A stretch of 64,000 bases of DNA, taken from NCBI RefSeq assembly GCF_964340395.1, contig NC_135553.1, positions 13,318,501 through 13,382,500 of the forward strand, read 5' to 3'. The stretch comes from Glandiceps talaboti. Its lineage: Eukaryota > Hemichordata > Enteropneusta > Spengelidae. Positions 42,471 to 62,942 of the stretch are shown here, in pieces; position 1 is the first letter of the stretch, and every line of letters begins with the position of its first letter. The position numbers and the translations under genes are program-made. The notes under the pieces are model-generated. The model was not told where the DNA came from, made no database searches, and worked only from the letters and a program-made list of their open reading frames with translations.

Positions 42471-43843
42471 TCCAAAACATAAGCATCCCGGCTAAAAAGT
42501 CAGATAACTTATTTCACAAATTAAGGCATTAATAATCAATTAATTTATCCAATCACATTTCAATCACCTTATTTATTATAATAAACTTCTCAGATAACAT
42601 GACCTGTCTTATTAACATTTTACTACAAATAGCAACATTGTATGTTAATTAATTTCCCTTGATCATTTTTTAAAAAGGAATTAAATTAATGTAAAAGATA
42701 GTTTGTTCGCTGTACGAAATACATTGAACGATGCCAAACGTCCAATGTATGTTTGTTGTTATCTTCGTCTATGGAAATGACTCGCTGTGCCATGTGTCCA
42801 GCTATGGGGAGGTCAAATCTTCACTCAGTAGGGAAGCGTTAGAAATTGATTTATTACATATTACAGATTGAAAGTTTTAGAAGAATCGTTTAAATGACAA
42901 ATGTCTGGCATCGGTTCCACATTGCCATTATTTCCTGTGGGATTTCGTCATATGCCTAAGCAATTCTTGTGATCAGACACACGTGTAACCGTAAATGTAG
43001 TTTTGTCATATTTACCCTTTTGTATTCTTGTACAGATTTGTCGGATGTTTCGCTGAGTTCGTTTGAGATTTGCACCTATAAAGCTTAGTTTGTTATAGCC
43101 TCCAGAAAGGTACCATTCATTGTATACGGGTCAATTGAATGGGTTCGCCATAAAAATACGGGATTTATACCCATGTCGTTTGCTGAATCGAAGTGATGAG
43201 GCTTCTTAGCTTGGAAGTACCTTGGCTGAACCTCATAGGCTGAAAAGAGAAAAATACTGGATCCAGATAATGTATAATTTTGACGCGATATTTAAACTCA
43301 AGTAGTCACCCTTGTAGCCTTGTGATGTCATCGAAAGACTGTTTTAATGTGAAAATGCTTTATATACTTCAAAAATGGAAAGAAATACAATGAAAAATGA
43401 AAATGCTATGCTAATTGAATATATTGGTTAAAATATTGCCATTTATAACATCTACTTATTTTAAGTGGCTTAAAACATAGATCACAATAATGAGACGACT
43501 CAGACACCTATGTCTGCAGCGAGGAGCAACATAAGCGAAGAGAGGGTGGATATGTGGACAAGATCATTGTAATACTGGATGAATTATCACAAGATCAACT
43601 GAATTTGACGCAATAATTGGATTGGATTGGTTTAGATTAAATTGGAATGACTTGATTTTATGTGACTTGACTTGACTCGAAAACTAGATATTACCCCAGG
43701 GTATGAATATACTAAATGTTAGCTTTACTTGCCAAGATTATTTAGAGAAAATGGTTGCCGACACTGCTAGACGACCAACCGCACACAGACATATCAATGT
43801 GCATAAACAATCCCAAACATTCATATTTCTCTGAAGTGTGGGT
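42471..43843. other. Unannotated left flank of the LINE
   Basis: No gene recognised. A degenerate GGATT/GACTT run lies at 43615-43680. Confidence 0.6.
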
Positions 43844-43858
43844 AAGTTGTTTTTTATG
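43844..43858 (+). repeat. Target-site duplication, left copy
   Basis: AAGTTGTTTTTTATG, identical to 45776-45790. The two leading A of the right copy also count as poly(A), so 13 to 15 bp are informative. Confidence 0.9.
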
Positions 43859-45682
43859 TACAATAACATAGAAAGTTGTGTTATGAATAATGGCTACAGC
43901 ACAGGATATTTTAAATTACAAAGGGGTGTTAGACAAGGTGATCCCCTGTCTCCATTATTGTTTATTCTAGTACTTGAAACCCTACTGTTGTCTATAAGGA
44001 CAACTAGAGATATCAGTGGTATTACAATCTCAGGTATTGAAATTAAGGACTCTGCATTTGCAGACGACATGACATGTTTTTTGACCAGTATTAACTCAGT
44101 TAATGTTCTTTTTAATTTGCTGAAGAAATTTGCTCTTAGCTCAGGGTTAAATGTCAATGTTGATAAGACTGAGGCTGTATGGATTGGAAAGTGGAGGTTT
44201 AGACAGGATAATATGTTCGGGGTAAAATGGCCCACATCTCCTATTAAGATTGTAGGAATATATTTTTCATATAATAGACAAGATGCAATAAAGAAAAATG
44301 TCTCTAAAGCTATGGATAATATGAAGAAAATTTTGAACTCTTGGAAAAGCAGAAACCTCACCTTATTGGGTAAGATTCAAATTATCAAAACCTTAGCGAT
44401 TTCACAGTTTTCATATCTTATACAGTCCATTGAAATTTCTAAAGATATCATCCAGGAGATTCACCGAATTATCTACAGTTTTCTGTGGAAGGGTAGAGAC
44501 AAAGTGGCAAGAAGAACTATGATAGGAGACGTGGGCCAAGGAGGGCTAAAAATGCCCGACTTATCAATTATGAAGGATGTAAATAGGGTTTTTATAGTGA
44601 AAAAATTATTGGACCCTACAGCCCAAAGACTTTGGAAATATTTTGTTGATAGTAAGCTACAAAAAATAGGTGGTAACATAGTGTTTAGATGTAATTTTGA
44701 TACAAAATATTTACCTGTTAAATTTACTGACTTCATGACAGACTGCTTTGATACATGGAGTAAATTTACGAAAGAGCAGCAAGACAGTAGAGATCAGTTA
44801 ATTTGGAATAATAAGCATATTCTGATTGGAGGACATTCATTTTATTATGAGGATTTTAGTAAAATTGGTATAAACAGTGTATCTGATTTGTTTTTGGATG
44901 ATAAACCAATTCCATGGGAGAGAGTTTCTAATGATAGGTTATCACTGATACAAAAGCTCAGATGGTTTGGTATCATTTCATCTATCCCAGCATTTCTAAA
45001 AGAAAGTAAAACTAGACACTTAGACAATGTATACCTCACCATTGAAGACTCACTTCAGACTCTGGACAATGTATCCAAGGAAAAAATTAAATTTGAGCTC
45101 CTACGAAGGAATTTTATACCTCCTAGTAGCCAGATGAAATTGGAAACTCAACTTGGTATTGGAAATCTTCCTTGGGACAGACTCTATGGTTTGATTACAA
45201 GTATGACAATAGAGTGTAAAAGTAGGGAATTTCAGTTTAAGCTGTTGCATAACATCTTGTATACAAATGGTCAACTTCATAAGTTTAATCCAGAAAAATA
45301 TCCATCCCCTTTGTGTACTTTTTGTAAAACTGCTATAGAAACTCATGAACATCTCTTTTTCCAGTGTAGTTACTCAGAAGCCCTCTGGAATGATGTCTTA
45401 GTTTTTTTGAAAAAACCACTGAAATTACAGCACGATCCAAGTAAACTGTGTAAAATATTATCAGATCCAGAAGAATCTATTATAGTGAATTTTATGTGTC
45501 TCATTGTTAGAAGACATATTTACTATTGTAAATTCCTGGAAAAAATACCACGTTTCGAAAGTTTTCTTCCGTATTTGAAGAGTATATACCATTGTGAGTA
45601 TTGGATAGCTGTACAAAAAAAGAAATTAACCACACATTTGAAAAAGTGGTCTGGTTTGTGCGATCTATTCAAGACCTTGTAA
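43859..45682 (+). pseudogene. LINE ORF2 C-terminal fragment: partial RT and zinc knuckle
   Basis: The frame is open from 43838, but the first seven codons are host target sequence, so element coding begins at about YNNIESC. Numbered from 43838, RGVRQGDPLSP (29-39) is RT block B and FADDM (74-78) carries the catalytic Asp pair. The LTLLGKI and QGGLKMPDL stretches (174-241) fit the region after RT in L1/Tx1-clade ORF2. A zinc knuckle follows at C493, C496, H505 and C510. About 607 codons are free of stops, ending at TAA 45680-45682. The clade assignment is by eye and could be refined. No apurinic-type endonuclease is present in this copy. Confidence 0.92.
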
Positions 45683-45777
45683 CATGCCTTTTTGTTTTTT
45701 TTAGTAATGTACTGCTCTGTGGGACCCAAATCAAAAATGGAAATAAAGAAAAAGATTCTTAAATACAAAAAAAAAAA
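43859..45777 (+). mobile_element. 5'-truncated L1/Tx1-type LINE insertion
   Basis: A non-LTR retrotransposon copied by target-primed reverse transcription. It has a 15-bp duplication on both sides, a 3' end with AATAAAG near 45741 followed by a poly(A) run, and an ORF2 fragment that fills nearly the whole insert. The 5' end is lost inside the RT domain: the endonuclease and the first RT blocks are missing, as usual for incomplete reverse transcription. The intact duplication and uninterrupted frame suggest a recent insertion. It is dead on arrival because it lacks a promoter, endonuclease and RT motif A. Confidence 0.93.
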
Positions 45778-45790
45778 GTTGTTTTTTATG
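45776..45790 (+). repeat. Target-site duplication, right copy
   Basis: It directly follows the poly(A) run and is identical to 43844-43858. The inferred bottom-strand nick site is CTT/AC. Confidence 0.9.
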
Positions 45791-48029
<2,239 letters not shown>

Positions 48030-48280
48030 GTATATGTATATATGTGTGTGTATGTATGTATGTATGTATGTATGTATGTATGTATGTATGTATGTATGTA
48101 TGTATGTATGTATGTACGTATGTATGTATGTATGTATGTATGTGTGTGTGTGTATGTATGTATGTATGTATGCATGCATGCATGCATGCATGTATGTATG
48201 TATGTATGTATGTATGTATGTGTGTGTGTATGTAAGTGTGTGTGTGTGTGTGTGTGCGTGTGTATGTATGTATGTATGTT
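48030..48280. repeat. (GTAT)n / (GT)n / (GCAT)n microsatellite
   Basis: Some 250 bases of tetranucleotide repeat with GT and GCAT blocks. The 154-codon frame through it is a shadow. Confidence 0.97.
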
Positions 48281-48570
48281 ATTATAGAAGTAATAAATGC
48301 CGTCCGGGTCAGTACACGCCGATGTAGGAGGTGTGTATTGCCCGGGTGACATTTGTCTTGTACTCCCGGCTATTTAGTCCCTTTTGACATATTCTTCCCA
48401 GGAAGAATTTCATACACTCAAGTATGTATACAAGTAATAAATGCTGTCTAGGTAAATACACGCCGACGTAGAAGGCGTGTATTGCCTGGACAGCATTTAT
48501 CTTGTACCCGGGGAACTTCATTCGTCGTGATATATTCTTCCCATCGTCTGTGTTTTGATTTCCGATAAGA
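48281..48570. repeat. Two tandem units of about 144 bp, each carrying a long hairpin
   Basis: Unit 1 hairpin: left arm 48293-48320, loop of about 9 bases, right arm 48329-48355. Unit 2 hairpin: left arm 48437-48464, loop 48465-48473, right arm 48474-48500, with pairing extended to about 48430-48505. Unit 2 arms match over about 26 bp with few mismatches; unit 1 is more worn. Both share the loop pattern GA(T/C)GTAG(G/A)A and a downstream TATTCTTCCCA word. They may be foldback element ends or a transcribed hairpin pair. Confidence 0.75.
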
Positions 48571-48675
48571 AGACTGACGCCTAAAGCCGACAACATTGAT
48601 ACAAGCCGGTGACAACATTCAATGTCACACACCATATATCATTACATATACGTTGTGACGAAAATAGCAATTACA

Positions 48676-48936
48676 TCAAAATGGAGTCGAGTTAATGTTT
48701 CCCCTTGGTAAAGTAAATCGTCCGTTCTTCTTGCCTCGACCACAAACTGCACGTATGAGCCATTTGGTCAGCTTTTTGTCTGTAATTGTCGGTAAATCGG
48801 TGACCGTAAACGGTATAGGGCAGTCCAGTCCGTCTTCATTCCTCTCCTCGGCCCAACTATTCCAAACTTTGCATGCCCAAGTGGTATTTTTCTCTGTATT
48901 TCTCAGTACACTTGCCTTTAATTTCTGACCTATGAC
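48676..48936 (-). pseudogene. Crypton-derived (ZMYM/QRICH1/KIAA1958-like) domain fragment
   Basis: An 86-codon minus-strand frame lies between TAG (48937-48939) and TGA (48676-48678), with no ATG of its own. It contains NTEKNTTWACKVWNSW and later LTKWLIRAVCGRGKKNG. This pattern of N-T-x(3)-T-x-W-A-x(3)-W-x-x-W, then L-x-x-W-L-x-R, then a basic K-K-N-G turn, is typical of the N-terminal part of the tyrosine-recombinase-derived domain in ZMYM, QRICH1 and KIAA1958-like proteins and Cryptons. Upstream in the same frame an ATG at 48978 in good context (A at -3, G at +4) is followed by MAGRKRR before the TAG. Either the copy is broken there or an intron separates the parts. The recombinase catalytic half was not found. 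Assignment is by eye. Confidence 0.45.
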
Positions 48937-48939
48937 CTA

Positions 48940-49464
48940 AGATGTCATAACAACAAGGCGTCGTTTTCTCCCTGCCATGATACTGTGTATCCCTTGCAAG
49001 TTGCGACTTACATGTATTTTATCACAGACTAGTAAGAAACTGGTTTTGTTCACCTTCTAAATACCCTTTGCGGTCATGTTTACATTTATTATCACTAAAA
49101 ATAAACGTTCAGAGAGTGAACCAAGTCTTATTAGTTCAGTAACAGTCAGGGGCCATGTTGTTGTTATGATTGTCTGTGTCCTAATCACAGACAAGTAAGA
49201 AGCTTTAAGGCTGCTGTGGTCTAATTATTCTACCTAGTCACACACAGTCAGGGGCCATGTTTTTGTTATGATTGTCTGCATCTAAGTACTCTTCCCGGGA
49301 TGATATTGATTGGGTCTCATACACAGAAAATACACTCCCGCCAAAGATATTAGATAAATTTGCTACTCAGCTGATACACCGGTCTTCATGCTTTTCCCTG
49401 ATTGGTCGAAGGCCTCTCTTGTAAATGTCAGCCGACATTTAACGCCCACACCGGAGTACAAGTA
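48940..49464. other. Segment upstream of the Crypton-like frame, with a 35-bp direct repeat pair
   Basis: The 35-bp word starting ACAGTCAGGGGCCATG occurs at 49142-49176 and 49244-49278 with one mismatch and a 102-bp period. CACAGAC and AAGTAAGAA words recur at 49023-49040 and 49186-49202, so the unit is an old tandem duplication. On the minus strand each repeat gives AACATGGCCCCTGACTG. Further up are a TTTGGCGGGA (E2F-like, minus) near 49337-49346 and CCAATCAG (minus) near 49399-49406, which might be remains of a promoter. Confidence 0.5.
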
Positions 49465-49468
49465 TATA

Positions 49469-49525
<57 letters not shown>

Positions 49526-49617
49526 ATGTATGTATGTATGTATGTATGTATGCATCTATGTATCTATGTATATATGTATGTATGTATGTATGTATGTGTG
49601 TATGTATGTATGTATGT
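49465..49617. repeat. (GT)n-(GTAT)n microsatellite
   Basis: GT units are followed by GTAT units with a few ATCT/GCAT variants. Confidence 0.97.
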
Positions 49618-54764
<5,147 letters not shown>

Positions 54765-54795
<31 letters not shown>

Positions 54796-54886
54796 CATAC
54801 ATACATACATACAAACATACATACATACATACATACATACATACATACATACATACACACACATACACATACATACATACATACAT

Positions 54887-54925
<39 letters not shown>

Positions 54926-54930
54926 CATAC
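54765..54930. repeat. (ATAC)n-(AC)n microsatellite
   Basis: A long ATAC array with two AC blocks. It lies about 75 bases before the dispersed repeat end block at 55003. Confidence 0.97.
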
Positions 54931-55002
54931 AATAAACATTGCATTTAAGTAATGTGTTTGTTACCGTGCAAAAACGTTCATGGAACAATATACACTAAAC
55001 AG

Positions 55003-55425
55003 AATGTCAACTGAATGTCTTCCATGAGAGCAAAGTGTTTAGATTTTTGTTGCCACTCACAATAATTAATGGAATGCAAACTTCTTAGTTATCACTATCA
55101 TACATGATATACCCATTAATCGGCAAATAGTTATACCAAACATAAGAAATCTGAAGTTTGCATACATATGATATTGCCTAATTACAGAAAATCATTTAAT
55201 TATGCAAATGAATAATCTATCTTTATTGGACCAAAGTGTGCATCAAATTATATGGAATTTGAAACTTGTATTCTCAAATGATTAATTATAAAAATCACGT
55301 ATTATAATTACAAAACACATCAGTAAATTATGTTCATACATGTACCAAATTAGATGAAATAGGATTTCTGCATTCTCAAAATGTAGCATATCTACTAAAA
55401 ACCATTAATTATGCAAATTACACAC
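55003..55425 (+). repeat. Microsatellite-linked dispersed repeat, copy at 55 kb
   Basis: The end block 55003-55075 has CTGAATGTCTTCC and GAGCAAAGTG, then AATGGAATGCAAAC. It is followed by three diverged core units around 55151-55211, 55258-55300 and 55360-55420, each with a TGCAT..CTCA/ATGATAT part and TTAATTAT(GCAAAT). Here the microsatellite lies before the end block rather than after the units, unlike the copies at 39 and 63 kb. Confidence 0.6.
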
Positions 55426-55839
55426 ATCCCATCCCTAAACTAAAGTCTAAAGGTAAACATGGTTATGTGCGTGAATAGAGACTGCATAAAATCCTGAATT
55501 CAATACAATTATGCAATAGAGTCAAAGGTTCAGAGAGATCATTGATGTTAGGGTGACCTTTTGCTTTTAAAAAAGAAATCTGATCAAAAATCCACCATAA
55601 TAGCATCGATATCGGTAGCATTTTAGAATGACATCATGGTACTTCGATTATTTACATCGAAATCGTGAATAGAGGCACTGTAATCACACCATTTTGTATC
55701 ATTTACATGTGTACTTAATGCATTTGTCGCTTAAAAGGCACGTTTTTAGGCCAAAAAAAAAGAATTCTTTTCGGTCACGACATTTTGTCTAAAGTGATTT
55801 GACTACGGGGATTTGTTTTAATGCTCAACAAACCTGTCA
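55426..55839. other. Unannotated stretch
   Basis: No feature recognised; a short A run lies near 55754-55762. Confidence 0.55.
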
Positions 55840-56304
55840 CTATATATCTACTATTTCACAGTTACTGTTTTTGCGATTTAGTACTTTAGAGCAAGTGTAT
55901 GTGCATGTGGGGCAGATGTCATTTGCTTGTTCATGATTGGCTCTGCAGTTGTCTTCACTGAAGTAGCAATCCATGCACGGAGGGTTATTTTTGTGTATTC
56001 CTCCAGATCTGCAGACTGCATGGGCTGGACAAACACGAAGAAAAAAGACGGACGTGAGGGTATTTAAGTGATGTGCGCACTGACCATGAAGAAACAATTC
56101 TTTTTTGGACTTATCATATCGCAAACACCTCAATTGCGTTGATGTACACAAAAGCGACACAATTGACTGATTGGACACCTTGTTGTACTTTATATTCAAC
56201 CAGGGTATGACATTCGAGTCGATACAGTTACAAAGATCACCATCTATATTACAATACTTTGTATCAGCCCCCCTACCCCAACCCCAACCCATCCACCCCA
56301 TCAC
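55840..56304 (-). CDS. Cys-rich open frame, candidate exon(s) of unknown protein
   Basis: A 154-codon minus frame ends in EIVDI and TGA/TAG-type stop context at 55840. It holds about 15 cysteines (near 10 percent), clustered in the last 60 residues (HAVCRSGG, NPPCMDCYF, ICPTCTYTC). On the minus strand a pyrimidine-rich tract ending TTTGTCCAG at about 56028-56048 could be a splice acceptor, so only the last 60 or so codons might be a true exon. The frame is not a repeat and is longer than most chance frames in such AT-rich DNA. The start is uncertain: its first codons come from a G-rich GGGTGGGGT tract. I do not recognise the family. The Cys pattern would suit a secreted or extracellular domain, which is inference. 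Confidence 0.3.
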   Translation of the reverse strand: MMGWMGWGWGRGADTKYCNIDGDLCNCIDSNVIPWLNIKYNKVSNQSIVSLLCTSTQLRCLRYDKSKKELFLHGQCAHHLNTLTSVFFLRVCPAHAVCRSGGIHKNNPPCMDCYFSEDNCRANHEQANDICPTCTYTCSKVLNRKNSNCEIVDI

Positions 56305-57609
56305 GATTACACAGCCACACTTGGTTCAAGACATCACGAATCGCGTTTGAATGTAATTTGCGGTACTTATCAAGCACATAATTAACACAAGTTTGTTTTC
56401 AGCATTGGGCCCATACACACACATTGTGATTGTTAAAGCCATGATAAAAATGATACCAGTTTGTGCACTGTCGTGATTTGAGACTTATGCTCTTCTCACC
56501 GACGGAATACTTGACAAATAATATAATCCACTGTAAACCTATAAAGAGATTACATGAAAACGTGTGCCGGATGTCACTGAACACATAAGAAAATAATTGG
56601 AACTTGGAGACCTTTTATACATGTGACATGTGACATCTCTCTTCACTTTCCTTTCTTTCTCTATAAGATCTAACCACTGACGATATTGAAAAATGATAAA
56701 AAATATAAATAGAATGCATTTAGATGTAGTAGATACGATATTCGAAATGTTTAAATCTAACGTGATATGAATGTTACCAGGGACCTTTAGAAATCACTGT
56801 GAATTACAACTTGATGCAGAGGAATTTGATTATTGAAAATTAAAAAAATATATATTCCTGAAATAGTAAAATAAAATTGTTTCGACGTTATTATTTTTTT
56901 TTTTGCAATAAATCATTTGATTTTGTAAAGTAGGGTGAAGAAAGCGGCGTTTTTCCGTAGAGTAAATCATCTTTCATGTGTTCACTCCTTACGGGCATTT
57001 TACGGTTCTATTCATGAAACATAAACGCCACGAGCATTTTATTTATAAAGCGCTTTTCAAAGAGTTTGAGAAATCATATACTTATTTTTAACGCTTTGTC
57101 GCGGAGATTGAAAGCCGGCTTTTGTAGTTCTATTAATTCACTCCTTGTATTATTTGTGACTGTACGAAGGTAATATAATTTTACAGCGGTGTGAGTACTG
57201 ATGAAAGTAGCAATTTACACGAAGGTGTTCTTTTTTTATATCGAATATGCTTTATATTGTAATATTGAATGAACATTTCATTACGTGACCGTGCAAGCAT
57301 GTGGAAAACTAATTAGATATGATAAGTGAGGGCATCGTTCAGACCACATAGAAAAGAGATCAGGCTATACCCTAAGCACCTTCATTATAAGTTTTTCTTG
57401 ACATCTGGCAAGTAGTGCAGACCTCGGTCACAAACACTTTATGATTATCACACACCATCTATGTTGATAGGAGCAAATTAAATGGAAACAAATCACTAAA
57501 AATTCGGTGTAAACAGCATTTCTTTACGACACTGATTGGCTACTTGTGGAAAAAGAAAGTTTAGGAACAACTGACTGTAGAAGAGTGTTCTTAGGTTATA
57601 CTTAAGTTA
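56305..57609. other. Unannotated stretch
   Basis: A 61-codon minus frame at 56399-56584 lies upstream of the Cys-rich frame and could be a further exon, but no splice pair was convincing. Nothing else recognised. Confidence 0.5.
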
Positions 57610-57671
57610 CACATACATACATACATACATACATACATACATACATACATACATACATACATACATACATA

Positions 57672-57711
<40 letters not shown>

Positions 57712-57719
57712 TACATACA

Positions 57720-57751
<32 letters not shown>

Positions 57752-57783
57752 CGTACATACATACATACATACATACGTACATA
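57610..57783. repeat. (ATAC)n-(AC)n-(ATAC)n microsatellite
   Basis: Two ATAC arrays flank an AC block at about 57674-57707. Confidence 0.97.
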
Positions 57784-60523
57784 TAATTACATGTCTATTC
57801 TACCAATTTTCTCATTTTTCAAAAGTCGATGAACTGCAAACTCAGTCTGTAGTCGAAAGATGTCAAACGGATCACGCCATTTTGTACAATGGCACACCCT
57901 TACCCGAGGCCTCCAATCCAGAGCAGGTTCTACAAAAATTATTGTTCGAATATTACGTTTTAGAAGCGTTCAATTGGCAACCATTTCAATAGGCACCTAT
58001 TCCAAAGACGACCATTCGATATTCGATATTCAATATGTCGATTATTTATCTGATCATCGTTTCGTAGATCGTTTCAATTCAATGATATCAGATAAGAAAA
58101 ATTGACTTATTATCACCATCAATTTTATACGTGACCTTGATATTTCAACATATGTATTATCAAGCGCTATGTATCGTTAACGTTAGTATCAGAAGTGATA
58201 TCGCCAAACTTGCAATATTAATAACCCGTGTTTGATCCTGAATGAGTGGTCTAAACAATCGCAATCGAACAGGTGGCGCTGAGCCTATTTCACAAGTCAC
58301 TGAATAACGAGAATCAGTTTATTTTAGTTTTCGTTTCAAGTTGCATTTGTCTATATATAGTTGTATAGACATCAGTTATGAAGTTAATTTTTCTGTGTTG
58401 TATTTGTGTAATGGTATCCCTGTGAACTGATATGTTCATGCGCGAAACTTACGCTATTTTATATCGGACTTTGTCAGCAATATGTGGCCATTCTCATACA
58501 TTGTCTTCGACGAATAATACGTATCCACTAGTTTTGGAAACATATGGACTTTTTAATTGATTTTTTCCCACCACAAAACAACAATTTAAAAAAGTAACAA
58601 AAACAGCTAAAGGTTCTGATGAGGCCCATTGAATTAGTTCACTTAAAACTAATGTAGTCTGTGGTCCCTTTCTCCACTTATGACTCGAATTCAGATTCAT
58701 CCACTATAGTCACATTTTTTCTCAAGGTATTACATGTGTACGCACATTAGTTCATATATGCTTTCACTTTGAGGTACACCTGAGAATAGAAAATCGAAAG
58801 TTAAAGCAAAGATTAATACTCTCGAATATAAAAGATTAACAGTAAACACGTAAGTGATATTACTTTTGTGGTGATTAGGGAATCATAGTGCAACGGGATT
58901 TAAGAGATAATCCCACCCTACTCTAGGCGGTCATTTAGCCCGGTAATTTAAAGCAAAAGACAACACGTAATTTATATGTTCGAACGTGTCTTGAGGTCCT
59001 TTACATTTTCTCAATTCCATTAGGCTGATAACCCGATGTTTGCTAACACTACTAGGAATAGACATATGGAATTCAATTATTAATCGAGGCCGAAAACCAA
59101 TTCGTGTTGTTTTTTGTAAAATGTATGGTGACTGAAATAGAATCGTCATCCTTGTAAAACGAGTATTATCTGTATTCAGGAGACTCTTAAAGCTGTAACG
59201 AGAACATATTTTGAAAGTGCCTTGTTAGAGAGATGACTTTCTCATAATATTGTACACGGTGAACAATATTTAATCATCTATGATTAAACGTACTTGTTTG
59301 ACTTTACACATGATATATGTAATCAAACAGGTCTTTTGAGTCCGCACCCTAAAATCATCGCACCAAGTGATCACGATTTTGATTGGTTACTCTACTGCGT
59401 ATTTATAAAGCAATCTCTAATTGACATGCGAAATGTCAAATAACTAGCATTTAAATACATTTTCAATTAATATTTTGTTAGTTGCTTTGTCGAAAATGAT
59501 AATACTACAATTAGGTACAGCTATAGTGAAGTGATCGTAGCTTCTACGCTAACTGTATACATAGGTGACACATGGTTGACTCAAGAATTTGACACAGTCA
59601 AGCTAAGGATGTAATACATCTATCTTAAAACTGGCATTAACGTAGAATATACCTCAGCATGCTCAGAAATAACCCGTTTAGGCATTTCTGTTGCTTTTAA
59701 ATTTGTTCATGAAAACCTCACCGATCAACTCATCATTTGAAATCAAGGAAAAAATGAGGGGTCACCATAGAAACGTTTTCATAAAGGTAAATACGGTATC
59801 ACAATTTAAGCCTTTACAATCCAATATGGTCGCCAATGTACTTTAAACAGTTAAATAAAAGTGCATGGCCTTGATACAATTGATTTAGTAATAATGCTCG
59901 TGTTAACATGTGTTCACGCGATTTCACTCTACGACAACGATTGATGTTCAGAGTTCTGCTTACTACGAGGAGTTTACAAAAATCTCTGATTCCTACGTTG
60001 TATAAAGCATGTCGATACACTTTTTCAAACAACCTTTATATTTCAAGTGCTGGCTTGTAAATCGAATCGTTCTCATTATTAAAGTTAATTCCACGGTTCA
60101 GTACGATTTAGAAAGTCACATGAAAACAAGTAAAAGATCCATTCATCCAACAAGCTAATGTTTGGACGAGCGAAACTACTGCTATTTGTAGATTTACGAG
60201 GTTCGTTTACAAGACGTGATTTTACGCTAAAAGAGGCCTAGAACAATGATGATGAGTTTCACGTCCTGTTGAATCGATGTAAGAGAAGGCGCGCATCACG
60301 CATAGCGTGAAAGGAGTTGTCCTAAAGGAGTAAACATTTTGATCTATCTTTTGCACGTCAATAGCTTTCAATCAAGGCAATTTGATTTAAGACGCACCGG
60401 TATTGCGAATCGAATTACAATCATGTCGTGCTGAATTCGACTTTGTAAAACGCATTACATTGTTATCGTTGTTTCGCTTAGTTTAGATGTTATTCCTGTG
60501 TGGTTGACGTATTTACGTCGATG
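57784..60523. other. Unannotated stretch
   Basis: About 2.7 kb. An 81-codon plus frame at 57860-58105 has no known motif. The segment near 59730-59840 resembles the one near 11545-11605 (see there). Confidence 0.55.
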
Positions 60524-60526
60524 ATT

Positions 60527-60559
<33 letters not shown>

Positions 60560-60560
60560 T
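60524..60560. repeat. (TTG)n trinucleotide repeat
   Basis: About eleven TTG units. Confidence 0.93.
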
Positions 60561-61114
60561 TGTTATTCTTTTTGATACTGCGTATGGTGAAAGTTGTGAA
60601 TTTAAAATTTGTGTTGCGCAAGCTTGGAAGTGCATGTTTGTACGTGACGCACTTCATATGTATTTGCAATGCCGTTCAACAGCAAGCTAATTGCAGACAA
60701 AAAAACTAGGATTTAAGGAGCAATCTGTTGATACAGATCTGCTGCTCCAAGAGACATGGGCACTTCCATTTTTACACCTACTAGAATGGTGTCATTATTA
60801 ACTGTGGGTGTGGGATGGATATATCATTATCACTGAATTCAATATACTTGAAACATAACATAATGATACCAATTACCACCTACTAGGCAATGTATTAAGC
60901 ATAGGTCATACAACCCTTGACGTGTATAAAAAGTATTCTATTGTATGACCACCGTACTTATAAAGACATATTAATAGCAATTCCATGATGATCTACACCA
61001 GCTATTATGAAGTTATAATTGTTAATTGCACACTGGGTATCCATTACTAACTATTAAGATAGAATTGTGAGCGGCTTGAGCTTCCAGGAGGAAGGTGCAT
61101 TGTAATTTCGCATT

Positions 61115-61116
<2 letters not shown>
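60561..61116. other. Unannotated stretch
   Basis: No feature recognised. Confidence 0.6.
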
Positions 61117-62942
<1,826 letters not shown>

